Positions 1 through 8,900 of a stretch of DNA of 17,527 bases are shown in pieces. The stretch is from a bacterium (GTDB lineage Bacteria; Chloroflexota; Dormibacteria; UBA8260; Bog-877), in contig JAKABA010000064.1 in assembly GCA_021802115.1 (NCBI GenBank), positions 1 through 17,527 of the forward strand. The letters run 5' to 3'. A program made the position numbers and the translations under genes. The notes below the pieces were generated by a model that saw only the letters and a list, made by a program, of their open reading frames with translations, was not told the origin of the DNA and ran no database searches. Each line of letters opens with the position of its first letter. Within the stretch, counting starts at the first letter, position 1.

Positions 1-9
1 GAGCCTTTG

Positions 10-33
10 CCCCCCCCCCCCCCCCCCCCCCCC
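10..33. repeat. 24-nt poly-C tract
   Basis: An uninterrupted run of 24 C residues lies close to the window start, directly left of one copy of a dispersed repeat. No open gene start adjoins it in this window, so a phase-variation role cannot be shown. A run this long in assembled sequence can also be a sequencing or scaffolding artefact. Confidence refers to the tract being present in the given sequence. Confidence 0.9.
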
Positions 34-57
34 GCCGCATCTGATCTAGGCCGGCGG
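31..57 (+). repeat. Partial copy (C) of a dispersed ~59-bp repeat
   Basis: This stretch aligns without gaps to the 3' half of the repeats at 9535-9593 and 14679-14737, sharing the core CTGATCT followed by a GGCGG-rich end (22 of 27 positions match copy A). The left half of the repeat is absent and the poly-C tract sits in its place. The nature of the repeat is unknown. Confidence 0.5.
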
Positions 58-99
58 CAAGTCCGTGGAGGGTTCACATCTACTAGTAGCTTACTTGCA

Positions 100-126
100 A
101 GGTCGTCTGATCGCTACAGACGACCT
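100..126. other. Perfect 10-bp inverted repeat around the FRG gene stop codon
   Basis: AGGTCGTCTG at 100-109 and its exact reverse complement at 117-126 flank a 7-nt spacer containing the TAG stop (114-116, minus strand) of the FRG gene. Read on the minus strand it would form a hairpin with the stop codon in the loop. No T-run follows, so it is not a classical intrinsic terminator; it could end transcription without a U-tract, protect the mRNA 3' end, or bind a protein. Confidence 0.6.
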
Positions 127-989
127 GCCTCGACCCCCGCGAATCCGGCCACATCGGGAAAGAGTGAATCCGAATTGATCCCGAACGTTTGCTCGAGGGC
201 TCCGAGAAGATCCAACTTCAGGCCGCTGTTTATCAAGATTGCGACACCGCGTGGCGTACTCGGCTGACCAGGTTTGGGCTCGGGCTCTGACTCAAAGTAC
301 TTTTCCCAATCGTATGGGTCAGTTGCCAGACCGGAGAGTATTCCCAAAGGACTATCGGAGCTTTCAGACTTGCCGAAGATGAATCTTCCGCGTTGCGCCG
401 CGATCCGCGGGTCAACCAGAGGGGGGACGTACAAGCCGAGGCTCTTCGCCCTGAGTGACTTCTTCAGGGTGGCCCATTCGCCCATTTCATTTGTATCGAA
501 CTTGGAAACTCTACTCGGCTTGGAGTCGATCGCAACTACGACACCATCTGAGTTGGGAGAGTGGCGGCAGGCGAAGTACAGTGCGACGAAAGGGTCGGTG
601 GTTACATCGAGCAGGGGGGTGGGTGCCCCATAGTGCTGTAACAGGGCAAGCAACGCCAAGTCGCCGAGGTGGGGATCCACGACTTGAGCCCGATGAGCAC
701 GTGCTCGTTTGAGAAGGTCGCATGTGGGATCTGAGGCGGAAGAGCGAGCGTGAGTTGAAGCGGCGTCAACAGACGTCGGCGCCCCGCCTGCCACCAACCC
801 CATGTGGCGGGCTTGGGTCGTCCTAACCGGGTACATCACATCGGGAATCCCACGCCATGCAAAGGACGGCGAAGTCCATGACCCCAAACGGGCGAATGCT
901 TGAAAGATGGTGCTTCGCTTTTGAGGTCTGTATAGAAGGTTCGCCGTGTGCCATGGGGATTTGCGCCACAGCTGTTGTGTTGCAGACAT
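114..989 (-). CDS. FRG-domain protein
   Basis: This encodes up to 291 residues with the hallmarks of the FRG domain (named for its Phe-Arg-Gly motif; found in bacterial proteins often linked to defence or effector roles, biochemical activity unsettled). Visible motifs are FAWRG at about residues 43-47 followed by a downstream Arg (TTQAR), then LLALLQHYGAP at 113-123 and LLDVTTDPFVALYFAC at 126-141, the typical second block. The region after residue 230 is less recognisable. The start is uncertain: the ATG at 989 has no convincing ribosome binding site, and residues 1-30 do not resemble the usual N-terminus, so the beginning may be altered. It is the last gene of the minus-strand nuclease/glycosylase series, 292 bp beyond its upstream neighbour, and its stop lies inside a perfect inverted repeat. 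Confidence 0.75.
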   Translation of the reverse strand: MSATQQLWRKSPWHTANLLYRPQKRSTIFQAFARLGSWTSPSFAWRGIPDVMYPVRTTQARHMGLVAGGAPTSVDAASTHARSSASDPTCDLLKRARAHRAQVVDPHLGDLALLALLQHYGAPTPLLDVTTDPFVALYFACRHSPNSDGVVVAIDSKPSRVSKFDTNEMGEWATLKKSLRAKSLGLYVPPLVDPRIAAQRGRFIFGKSESSDSPLGILSGLATDPYDWEKYFESEPEPKPGQPSTPRGVAILINSGLKLDLLGALEQTFGINSDSLFPDVAGFAGVEAGRL

Positions 990-1281
990 TAGCGATGCAC
1001 TATGGCGGACCGAAGTCTGCAGAGAACTACCGAGTGCATTTCAAGAGGAGTGTTCCCGGCCGATCACCTTCATCGAGCGAGATTTTGCTCCTCGTCGCCG
1101 GGCCCTGTCAACGACAGTACCTATGAGGGGCTTCGGTGACTTGAAGCCCGCGTCTGCCCGGTCGCGACCACTCCTTACAGGGCCGAGGCGATCTGCCTTC
1201 CGAAGTCGGCAGGGGACGCCCTTCCCCCACCCGCCGCAACTTATCGGGGTCAGCGGCTGGGGGTGGCCGGGGGCGGCCCGC
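990..1281. other. Intergenic stretch without a recognisable gene
   Basis: About 290 bp separate the UDG-like gene from the FRG gene. I see no convincing coding pattern, RNA gene or strong terminator. The promoter or leader of the FRG gene, if it has its own, should lie here; CATAGT nine nt before the ATG at 989 is only a weak -10 candidate. Confidence 0.4.
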
Positions 1282-2094
1282 TCACGAGGTGGTGGCGGCC
1301 AGGGCCCCCTTGACCTGCTCGAGCTGGGCGTCTGACAGCTGGCCCTGGAACGACTTCACCCCGCCGCGGCTGTTGGGGTGGCGGACAGCGATTACCAAGC
1401 GCTCCCGGCCGGCCACCTCGACCGGCCCCCGTAGGTGCTCCAGTACTTCCAGCCCCATGTGCTCTTGGAAGGCCCACTTGGCCACAGATCCGACCACGAC
1501 CACCACTCGAGCCGGGGAGGCCGCCAGCACCCTCTCCAGATACAGAGTCGCGCAGGTGCGCAGGGCGGACCAGACCTGCGGCTCGCCAGTGCTGTTGCAG
1601 TGGACCACCTCGGTGAGTGCGTACCCCACCCCTGGTTCCACCCGCCCGGGCAGGACCTCTTCCGCCCGCGCCCTGGCCCACTCCCAGTACCGGACCGGCT
1701 TGCCCAGTTTGCCTTGGCTGTCCACCGGATACACACCCTTGGCGATACCGGGCCGCTGGCCCTCATCGAAGCCACCGTCTTCCCAGTCCAGAATTGCCTC
1801 GTCTTCGGAGTCCACGCTGGGTCCGGATGGGTCGCCAGTTGCGTCCCATCCCCCAGCCGTGCTGGAGCTCACGAAGAGGAGTGGCGCCTCGGTGAGGTGG
1901 CCGACCCACGGGTCGGGCACCCAGTGCCCCTGATGCGGTCCGCCCGGACCAAGGGCCACGTCGTAGCAGGCGAGCTGGTACCCGCCTTCCTTCAGGCACG
2001 CGGCCAAGATCGGGCAGCGCATGATCTCGATGGCCAGTTCTCGAGGTGCGCCGCTCAGATGGCTGGGCCTGCTGATCCCTCCCGCTGCGACCAC
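1282..2094 (-). CDS. Divergent uracil-DNA glycosylase-superfamily-like protein (UDG1)
   Basis: The protein resembles UDG-superfamily proteins that begin with a CPI-AAC segment (CPILAACLKEGGYQLACYDVALG). Next come a first core strand with loop (PLLFVSSSTAGG, where relatives show a phosphate-type loop), YALTEVVHCNSTGE, a conserved Cys in a helix, SPARVVVVVGSVAKWAF and the C-terminal VRHPNSRGG, the position of the catalytic HP-type motif. The superfamily removes uracil or other bases from DNA; the activity here is unproven and the first loop looks degenerate. The start is problematic. At the codon matching the ATG of its partial duplicate (4939) this gene has AGG (2068-2070), although a GGGAGGG Shine-Dalgarno-like sequence remains before it. 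I chose GTG at 2094; an ATG at 2151 is also possible. The protein may be poorly expressed or decaying. Confidence 0.65.
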   Translation of the reverse strand: MVAAGGISRPSHLSGAPRELAIEIMRCPILAACLKEGGYQLACYDVALGPGGPHQGHWVPDPWVGHLTEAPLLFVSSSTAGGWDATGDPSGPSVDSEDEAILDWEDGGFDEGQRPGIAKGVYPVDSQGKLGKPVRYWEWARARAEEVLPGRVEPGVGYALTEVVHCNSTGEPQVWSALRTCATLYLERVLAASPARVVVVVGSVAKWAFQEHMGLEVLEHLRGPVEVAGRERLVIAVRHPNSRGGVKSFQGQLSDAQLEQVKGALAATTS

Positions 2095-2446
2095 ACCTTG
2101 GCGCCGCTCCGCAGGAACCAGAGGGCAGGCGACCACATTTGTTCCCACCATGCAGACCCGACCCAGGGCACGGGATCACGGCTGGCACATCCCACAGTCC
2201 TGCGCCCCACCCCGCATTCGACTCGGGCGAAGCCGCTCAGCTCCGCCCGGTGCTCCGCGCAGTGCTTGATGAAGTCCTCGGTCAAGAACTCGCCCTTGCT
2301 CGGCAATCCGAGGATCCTCGGACAGGTCGCCGATGCAGGATCAGGCACTCCCAGGTGGGGTTGCGATCGGTGTTCAGAACAAACCTTCCCGGGTGCTGGG
2401 CCAGCCATACGAGGTGCCCACGGTCATCGTCGATAAAGGTGGTCAT
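2055..2446 (-). pseudogene. Small conserved hypothetical gene interrupted by a 1-nt frameshift
   Basis: Reading from ATG at 2446 gives MTTFIDDDRGHLVWLAQHPG, continuing through RFVLNTDRNP and ending with LILHR at about 2330. The next frame then continues the expected text with ATCPRILGLPSKGE and EDFIKHCAEHRAELSGFAR. Joining the frames needs one extra base after CATCG (about 2329-2332). From memory, actinobacterial proteins of about 100 residues share the pattern D-G-x-L-x-W-L-x-x-HP-x-G-F-V-L-N and LHRA-C-x-x-I; their function is unknown to me. No slippery heptamer is visible, so this looks like a pseudogene or a base-call error, not programmed frameshifting. The second frame stays open to 2055, overlapping the start region of the UDG-like gene; the ancestral stop may lie earlier. 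Confidence 0.6.
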
Positions 2447-2569
2447 TCCTCGGCCACCTGGCCGCTGCCTGCCTGTGCCTCCGTCTTGGGCCCAGGAAGC
2501 TGCCCGTCCCCTCGCGTGGGGTGGCTGGGACCACCCGGTACGGTCGCGCAACCTCAATGCCATGGTCGC

Positions 2570-3673
2570 CTACACATCCCCGTCACCGTCACCCTGGTCC
2601 GGGCCATCGGTGACGAGTCCCCCTTGCCCCGCCTCGTCGTATCCCCGCCCCACGAGTGACAGGACATCGTCTCGAGCGTCCGCGTTGGTACCTTGTCCTA
2701 CTCGGCTCGGTTCCAAGAGCGCGTCCAATTCACCGAGAGTCCGCGGAGCGCGTCTGGCGAACACCGATCGATACAGGGACAGGTGGGGCCCGGTGCCATC
2801 GAGGAAGAGGCAAGCCAGGCTCATATCTCCGGGAACGTAGATGCGCAGCGTGTGCATCGCGCTGCTCTGGACAGATACGAGCCTGGCCACCCGTCGGGAC
2901 TCAAGGGCGCGCGCCCAACTGATCAACCGCGCACCGGCCTCCCGGCTGGCCGGGGTGCCGTCCGCTTCCACCGCTCGCTGAAAGGCGTCGGCCCCATCCT
3001 CGTCGATCGTAGCGCCCCCGGCAGCGCTTGTGGCGGCGATCTCCGCCGGCCTACGCTCCGGTTCGACGCGATGGGGAACGACAACGAGTTCGCCGGCAAC
3101 GCTGTAGCTTCCCACGGCCACCAGGTCAATCAGGAGGTTGGGGGCGATCCCCTCCAGGTAGCTCACGAGTCGAGGCAGTTCACGAGGAATGGCGTCCAAC
3201 ACCAACACCAGGCGCAATCGGCCCTCCGACAGGTTCTTGGCGACCGCCTCCCGGAACCGGGTCTCGTCAAATTGGCCTTGGGCCGCGGCGCGGCCCGCGG
3301 CTGCCAACGAGGTAAAGTCCCGGCGCCGAAGATGGTCGCCCAGAATTCGCTCCTCCAGATCGTCGTAGGCCATATGGTCCAGGAAGGCGGCGTAGGAGAG
3401 CACCTGGGCCACCACGGCGCGCCGAGCCTCCGCGTTGGAGGCGAGCTTGAGCTCGATGATGGCGAGGTCGCCGGTCGGGTCGATGGCCAGCAAGTCGGCG
3501 TATCCCGAACCCAGGTGCACTTCCCGGCCCACGATGACGAGGGGCGGGGATCCGGCAAGGGGCAGAAGTTGTGGAGCGCTTTCGACCAGATCGTGGAGCA
3601 CCGCCTCCGCAGCGAAGCCCGTGGGCTCCAATACGGCCCAGCCGGCTGAAGATCTATGCCAGATGGAGGTCAC
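2570..3673 (-). CDS. PD-(D/E)XK nuclease, NucS/DUF91-like
   Basis: The 367-residue product has a clear PD-(D/E)XK nuclease core near its N-terminus. There is an early Glu (E23), then GSGYADLL with Asp60, the IIELKL strand with Glu74-Leu-Lys76, and AQVLSYAAF with Gln90 and Tyr94. This order (D...ExK...QxxxY) matches NucS/EndoMS-type and DUF91-like nucleases, which cleave branched or mismatched DNA; the exact substrate here is not inferable. Residues 110-205 form a second conserved region (RLRLVLVLDAIPREL), and the C-terminal third is less conserved. The GTG at 3673 is the only reasonable start before the conserved SIWHRSSAGWAVLEPTG stretch; no strong Shine-Dalgarno is seen. It follows mrr by 78 bp on the same strand. 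Confidence 0.75.
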   Translation of the reverse strand: MTSIWHRSSAGWAVLEPTGFAAEAVLHDLVESAPQLLPLAGSPPLVIVGREVHLGSGYADLLAIDPTGDLAIIELKLASNAEARRAVVAQVLSYAAFLDHMAYDDLEERILGDHLRRRDFTSLAAAGRAAAQGQFDETRFREAVAKNLSEGRLRLVLVLDAIPRELPRLVSYLEGIAPNLLIDLVAVGSYSVAGELVVVPHRVEPERRPAEIAATSAAGGATIDEDGADAFQRAVEADGTPASREAGARLISWARALESRRVARLVSVQSSAMHTLRIYVPGDMSLACLFLDGTGPHLSLYRSVFARRAPRTLGELDALLEPSRVGQGTNADARDDVLSLVGRGYDEAGQGGLVTDGPDQGDGDGDV

Positions 3674-3751
3674 GGTTCACGCGCGTCAAGGAGCTGACTG
3701 TGGGCGGCCGTCCTACTCTCCCGCTTGGGGATAGCGCCGGCGGGCCGGTGC

Positions 3752-4642
3752 TCAGAAATGCTGAAAGTACTCCGCATCCACCTCCACCTCTTCAACTTGG
3801 CGTGAAGTCACTCCGAGCCGGTACTCCTTGAGGAGGTCGCACAGCCGATCACCGTCGATAAGGTCAATTGGCGGCGCCCCGTCCCTGGTCGACTCGTCCC
3901 GGGCGTCGGATGTAAAGCTCCCTGTGGTGATCAGGAGCCCCTTGTCACCCCGGCCCGCCATCGCGCCCCGGAAGTTGCGCACCGCTGACGAGCCAACGCT
4001 TCCCTGATAGCGCTTGCACTGGAAGAACACCGGAAAGCTGAGCAACGACACCCGGTACACGCCGAGGCCGTCGATACCTCCGTCACCGCTTCGGCCGGTC
4101 ACGGTCACGCTGACGAAGCCGGCCTCTCGGAGCAGGCGCTGGGACAAACGCTCAAATGCCGCTGGATCCATCTTTGTCAGCACCGCCAGCAGCACGTCCT
4201 TCCAGGAGACATGCCCCTCATTACCGGGCTCGTCGTCGTCGGTCTCCGCGACGACAGACTGCTGCCTCTTTGCGCGTCGCTCACGCCTGTATTCGACACT
4301 CCTCTTCTGAATGAGTGCCAGCACCGCCGCCGCGCCCGAGGAATCGCGGTCGTCAACCTCCAGCAATCGCTGTCCGGCAGGAGTCAGAGCCCAGACGCCT
4401 CGGTTACTATTGTCAAGTAGCCCGATGCGCTTCAGCGATGTCCGGGCCCATGCAAGGCGGTATTCGATCTCCGTTCTCGGACCGTTCTTGTGAAGGACGG
4501 AGCGCTGAGCTTCGTCGAATCCCACAAGGGCGATGACCGCTTCTGGGATCTCGTCGTTGGCGGCCGATCCCCCCAGCCGGCGGACAACCTGCAGGGTGGG
4601 CCACAGCAGCTCCCGATGGGTGGGTAGCCTGGGGGTGGCCAT
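3752..4642 (-). CDS. mrr: Mrr-type restriction endonuclease
   Basis: This is a 296-residue protein with the two-domain layout of Mrr, a type IV restriction enzyme that cuts modified DNA. Residues about 5-95 form the N-terminal winged-helix domain (PTHRELLWPTLQVVRRLGG, then GVWALTPAG). Residues about 150-275 form the PD-(D/E)XK catalytic domain, with MDPAAFERLSQRLLREAGF, SGDGGIDG (Asp191) and FFQCKRYQG (Gln208-Cys-Lys210), followed by GLLITTGSFTSDA. All expected catalytic residues are present. I chose ATG 4642 because MATPRLPTHREL matches the usual Mrr beginning; an in-frame upstream extension to 4738 is low-complexity and unlikely. The basic linker (RRERRAKRQQ) before the catalytic domain is noteworthy. 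In this cluster it would be the nuclease that recognises modified DNA. Confidence 0.92.
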   Translation of the reverse strand: MATPRLPTHRELLWPTLQVVRRLGGSAANDEIPEAVIALVGFDEAQRSVLHKNGPRTEIEYRLAWARTSLKRIGLLDNSNRGVWALTPAGQRLLEVDDRDSSGAAAVLALIQKRSVEYRRERRAKRQQSVVAETDDDEPGNEGHVSWKDVLLAVLTKMDPAAFERLSQRLLREAGFVSVTVTGRSGDGGIDGLGVYRVSLLSFPVFFQCKRYQGSVGSSAVRNFRGAMAGRGDKGLLITTGSFTSDARDESTRDGAPPIDLIDGDRLCDLLKEYRLGVTSRQVEEVEVDAEYFQHF

Positions 4643-4756
4643 GATCGGATCATTGTGGGCGGTAGAGGCGGGTCTCGTCCATCCCCCCCCCGCAGTGGGA
4701 CCCAACGGCTGGGCACGTACCCGGACCGCCCGTCGCATGACGGCCCCCCCGGTTGG

Positions 4757-4939
4757 CTAGTGAGCGACAACTGGAGGGGAAGGCGTTCCCCTACCGCCCT
4801 TGATGCAGACACCCGGATCCACGGCGACGTCGTAGCAGGCGAGGCGGTACCCGCTCTCCTCCAGGCACGCGGCCAAGATCGGGCAGCACATGATCTCAAC
4901 GGCCAGCTCTCGGGGTGCGCCGCTCAGATGGCTGGGCAT
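4757..4939 (-). pseudogene. 5' fragment of a UDG1-like gene (partial duplicate)
   Basis: A 60-codon reading frame begins MPSHLSGAPRELAVEIMCCP and continues to YRLACYDVAVDPG. It is nearly the same as the N-terminal part of UDG1 (region 1951-2096); the DNA similarity is close to 90% over about 115 bp. Here the ATG is intact and preceded by a good GGGAGG Shine-Dalgarno-like sequence, but similarity ends after the Asp-Pro-Gly and a stop follows at 4757. The whole catalytic region is missing. It lies between the second UDG-like gene and mrr. It is best read as the remnant of a duplicated or deleted gene; translation into a short peptide is possible. Confidence 0.7.
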
Positions 4940-4967
4940 GCCCGCCCCTCCCGCTGCGAGGATTGGC

Positions 4968-5831
4968 TCAGGGAAACCATGCCGCTACCTCCCGGGCAAG
5001 CCTACGCCTGTTCCTGCGGTACTGTTCCACGCGGCCCGCGAAGGCAGGGCTGGGGTGGGGGAATCCGAGAAGACAGCGGTCCTCCTCCACGAGATTCAGG
5101 TCGATCAGGAGTTCGACGGCATCCTGGACCGCCCTCCCCAGGGGGATGACCAGGGCATCGCGCACCATCCCAAGCTGGGCTCCAAGACTGGCCACGACCA
5201 GAGATCGGAGCAGGGGAGTCTTGGTGAGAGGCGGCCTATGGCCGGTGTAGTTCTGGCCGCGGAAGAAGACCGGGTAGCTGATGGCGGAGACACAGGCGAC
5301 GAGCCGGTGGTGGCTGGTGAAGAGCTGCTCAGTGGAGTCAAGGTCCAGCCCATCGTGGAGACCGATGCCATCGAGCATGCAGACCAGATTGCGGCGCATC
5401 GGTCCCGAGAACGCGGCCACCTTGTTCGCCCGGCGCAGGGAGGCATTGTTCGACAGCCCCGCCAGCAGGCACCGCCGGGCCTCGGCGATTGCCTGGGTCG
5501 CCTGGTATCGGCCAGGGGTTATGCCCACGAGCACCACGTGGGCTGCCCGATTGACCCAGTCCACGGGCGCATAGCTGACCCGAATCCCGCTGCGCTCCAT
5601 CAGCTTCAGCCGTGGGCTCACAGCGGCCGGGGCCCTCGGACTGAGCAGAACATCGCGGTAAGAGGAGAGACACCAGCTCCGCTCCATCGGCGAGTCATCC
5701 AGCAGGCCGTGTGCGTCTGCCCAGGCTACCGGGCAGACGTGATCGGTCGGGTCGGGCCTGATCGGCGTCCTTAACCCCCCCCATGGCGGTCGGTCGGTGA
5801 CGCACCCCATCTCCAGGGTCGCCATCTTCAC
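4968..5831 (-). CDS. Uracil-DNA glycosylase-superfamily protein (UDG2)
   Basis: The 287-residue product carries both signature loops of the UDG superfamily: VLVGITPG (residues about 100-107), the water/phosphate-activating loop after the first strand, and LGFPHPSPAFAGR (about 255-267), the HPS minor-groove loop. Between them are FSGPMRRNLVCMLDGIGL and YPVFFRGQNYTGHRP, where the Asn in NYTG is a candidate base-contact residue. The predicted fold would flip and excise or bind a damaged or modified base; no Asp replaces Thr-Pro in the first loop, so catalytic mechanism is uncertain. The N-terminal ~85 residues are poorly recognisable. The GTG at 5831 is immediately followed by an ATG at 5825; MERSWCLSSY (about residue 49) is another start option. 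It lies 122 bp downstream of the helicase gene. Confidence 0.78.
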   Translation of the reverse strand: MKMATLEMGCVTDRPPWGGLRTPIRPDPTDHVCPVAWADAHGLLDDSPMERSWCLSSYRDVLLSPRAPAAVSPRLKLMERSGIRVSYAPVDWVNRAAHVVLVGITPGRYQATQAIAEARRCLLAGLSNNASLRRANKVAAFSGPMRRNLVCMLDGIGLHDGLDLDSTEQLFTSHHRLVACVSAISYPVFFRGQNYTGHRPPLTKTPLLRSLVVASLGAQLGMVRDALVIPLGRAVQDAVELLIDLNLVEEDRCLLGFPHPSPAFAGRVEQYRRNRRRLAREVAAWFP

Positions 5832-5953
5832 GAGCCTGTCGATTATGGCTCCCCCGTTGCCGTTTTCATACCCTGATGGCAGCTGTCGGCGGAGAAGGCC
5901 CGAGCGAGCATCCCATAGGCAACCAGTGACGGCCGCTTGCCGGGTCCGAGCAG

Positions 5954-8900
5954 CTACGCCCCGTTTTGTGTGGTGTCGCCACCGGTCGCGGCGAGTTCCA
6001 CGTACCTACAGAGCCCGTTCACAAGGCGCAGCTGGCCCACCGTGTGGCAGCGCGTCCGGAGCAGCGCCGGGGACCCGACTATGACCGAAAGCGCCTCGGC
6101 GCGTGAGACCGCGACGTTGAGCCGCTCCCGGCTGAAGAGGAAATCCAGACCACGAGGGGTGTCGTCAGCGCTCGACGTGGTGAGCGAGACGATCACCACC
6201 GCCGCCTCCTGGCCCTGGAAGCGATCGACGGTCCCCACCCGGGTGCCGGCGGGAAGGTTCTTTACCAGCAGCGCGACCTGAGCGTTGAAGGGAGCCACCA
6301 CCAGGATGTCATCTAGCCCGATGGGTCGCTCGGCACCGCGCCGGTCGACCCAGGTCCGGCGCAGCAGATCCCCCACGATCTCCGCTACGGCCTCCGCCTC
6401 CTCGGTGGACGAGGCCGCGTTGCCCTGATGCTCCGCGGGAGCCCAGCGCAGACCGGACCCAGAGAGCCAACCCGACCCCAGGACCGTCTGGAGCTCACAC
6501 CCGGCAAGGGATTGCAGGCGCCCCTGGTAGTAGATCTCCGAGATGTACTGGCAGATGGCGGGGTGCAGGCGGTGGGTGTGGTCCAGAAAGACGCCCAGGG
6601 TAGGTGGCATGGTGTCAGCATCTTCGAGGACGTGCTCCAGGGCGGAAACCCCGGCTCCCTCGGGATGCGTGCCCTGAGAGGGCTGGGAGAGCTGGCGCGG
6701 ATCGCCCACCAGCACCAGGTTGCGCGCGGAGGTGGCTACGGCGCAGACATTGGCCAAAGAGAGCTGGCCCGCCTCGTCGACCACCAGATAGTCGAGGCGC
6801 TGGTCCAGCTCAGGCCTGGAGAAGACCCAGGCCGTTCCCCCAATCACCTTGACGCCATCGTCGAGATCAACCAGTAGTCCGGCCACGTCGCCTCGTCGTG
6901 TCACCCCGGGGTCGGTGGCCACCTGACCGGGATCAGCCTTCTGAGAGGCTCGGAGCTTAAGCCCCTGATGCCTGGCTTCGGTCAGCACCGCCTCCAGCAG
7001 GTGCGAGATCACGGCGTGGCTGTTGGCCGTGATCCCCACGGTGTGACCGGACGCCGCCAGCTCGACCACCATCTTTGCCGCGGTGCTGGTCTTGCCCGAC
7101 CCCGGGGGCCCCTGGATGGCCAGACACCCCGCGTCCAGGGCCGTGGCCAGCCTCACCGCCCCCACGTCGGCAGCCTCACCCGCAGCCAGCAGGCCCTCCT
7201 GATCGACCCGACCCCTCAGCCGTGGCGGTCTTCGCAGCAACAGATCGCGCACGCAGCGGTAGGGACCGGGTCCGTCAATCCCGTGCTCGACCACGGACCG
7301 GGCGAGCCTGAGGAGAGCCTCCCGCTGATCCGAGGTGCTGTAGGGATCTCCGGGGATGAGGTGGCTGGGATGGGGCGCTCCGGATCGCCTGCCTCGCTTG
7401 AGATCGAGGGTCCCCTCGACCGGATCGATACCTACCAGGCTGCCCGGGCTGGAAGCTTTCACACCCTGCTCCATCGCCAGCCGCTCGGCCTCGGGATCCT
7501 TGACTGTCTCTCCGGGCGAGAGCTTGTGCGGCTGCTCGGGGTCAAACCGGTAGCGATGCACCACGGACTGCTTCACCGGTTCGACCTCGCCCTCATAGAC
7601 GAGACCGGCGATGGCGTCTGAGTCAGCCCACAGGTCGTCGGCGTCGGAGTTCAGGACGCGCTGGAAGAACTGCCACCAGATCGGCTTGGCCTCCCGGCGG
7701 TACCATTCGAGAAGATTCGCCAGCAAACGGGTGGCGACGGCCAGTGCCCCGTCCGACCCGTCCGCCCCAGCATCCAGCAGGGCCTTCAGCTGATCTGTCT
7801 CCGACTCGTAGTCGTCCGGGACTCCCTCGATCTCCCGGTCAGGGGATAGGGGTCTGGGAGGAGCGGTCCCAAATGCCTGCTCATACTCACGGCGCCGAAC
7901 TTCCAACCAGTCTCGGAGGCGGCGGGTGGAGTCACAATCCACCCGGTTGTAGGCTTCCAGCTCGTCCAGGATGGTCTGATCGCCCGACTCCAGCCACCTC
8001 TCGTATTCCTCTATGGAGGAGCCGGCATCGGTGATCGCCTCGGTGCGAGGTGGCATGTAAAGCGACTCCAGCTTCTTTAACGAATAGGACGGGGTTCCGA
8101 CACACACGCCCTGCCTCACCACCTGGTAGAGGTCGACCAGCACCCGGCCGCGCAGGAGGTCATCGACCTCCCTCTCCCTGGTTCCATGGCGCCCCATGAG
8201 CCGCTTGAGGGCTGCGGGCTCATAGGGGGCGTAGTGGTAGACGTGCAACCCGGGACATCGCGTGCGTGACTCGACCACGAAGTCAATAAAGTCCTCGAAC
8301 GCCAACTTCTCGGAGGCCTCGTCGTGGGCCCAGAAAGCTCGGTACTCGAACTCTCCTTCGGCATTCGCCCAGCCCACCCCGAGCAGGTATTCCAGGCCAC
8401 TGGGGTCCACGAACGGATCGCCCTCTATGTCGAAGAAGAGGTCTCCCCCATCCGGCTGCGGGAGGGCGGCCAGCCCCGGGCCCGGCTCGGTGGTCGGCAG
8501 CAGCTGGTACGGCGGCGGCTCGAGGGGGTTGAGCCGCCGGGTGACCAAGAGACCTGCCTGCCTGCGGAGCTTCTCAAGCGCCGGGGTGGAGATCCCAGGA
8601 ACCCTGGTCCCCGTGAAGGCGGCGAGTCCGGTGACCGTCGAGATCGAGGCCCCTTCGATGAGCCGGCGACGCTGTTCCGTGGACAGGCCGGGGACCAGGC
8701 AGAGGTGATCGTCGGCCGCTCGCCAGGCGTCACATCGCTCCCGCCACCAGCAGACGGCACAGTGCTCAACGGGATTGGGGTAGGTGGCCTTTCGTTCGGC
8801 CAGAGCCTGTTGGAACTGAGCCTTGGCGCTACGAAAGTAGGCGCTGAACTCGACCAGACGGAGCGCCTCCCGCCGATGATCGCCGAGTACGACGTGGGCC

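Noticed and set aside
1435..2436. Long plus-strand open frame
   Set aside because: It runs antisense to the UDG1 gene and the frameshifted small gene, has no recognisable domain, and its length follows from high GC content.
2693..3649. Plus-strand open frame of 318 codons
   Set aside because: It is the antisense shadow of the NucS-like nuclease, whose catalytic motifs on the minus strand are clear.
4890..5774. Plus-strand open frame of 294 codons
   Set aside because: It is antisense to UDG2, where both UDG loops are found; the plus reading shows only low-complexity residues.
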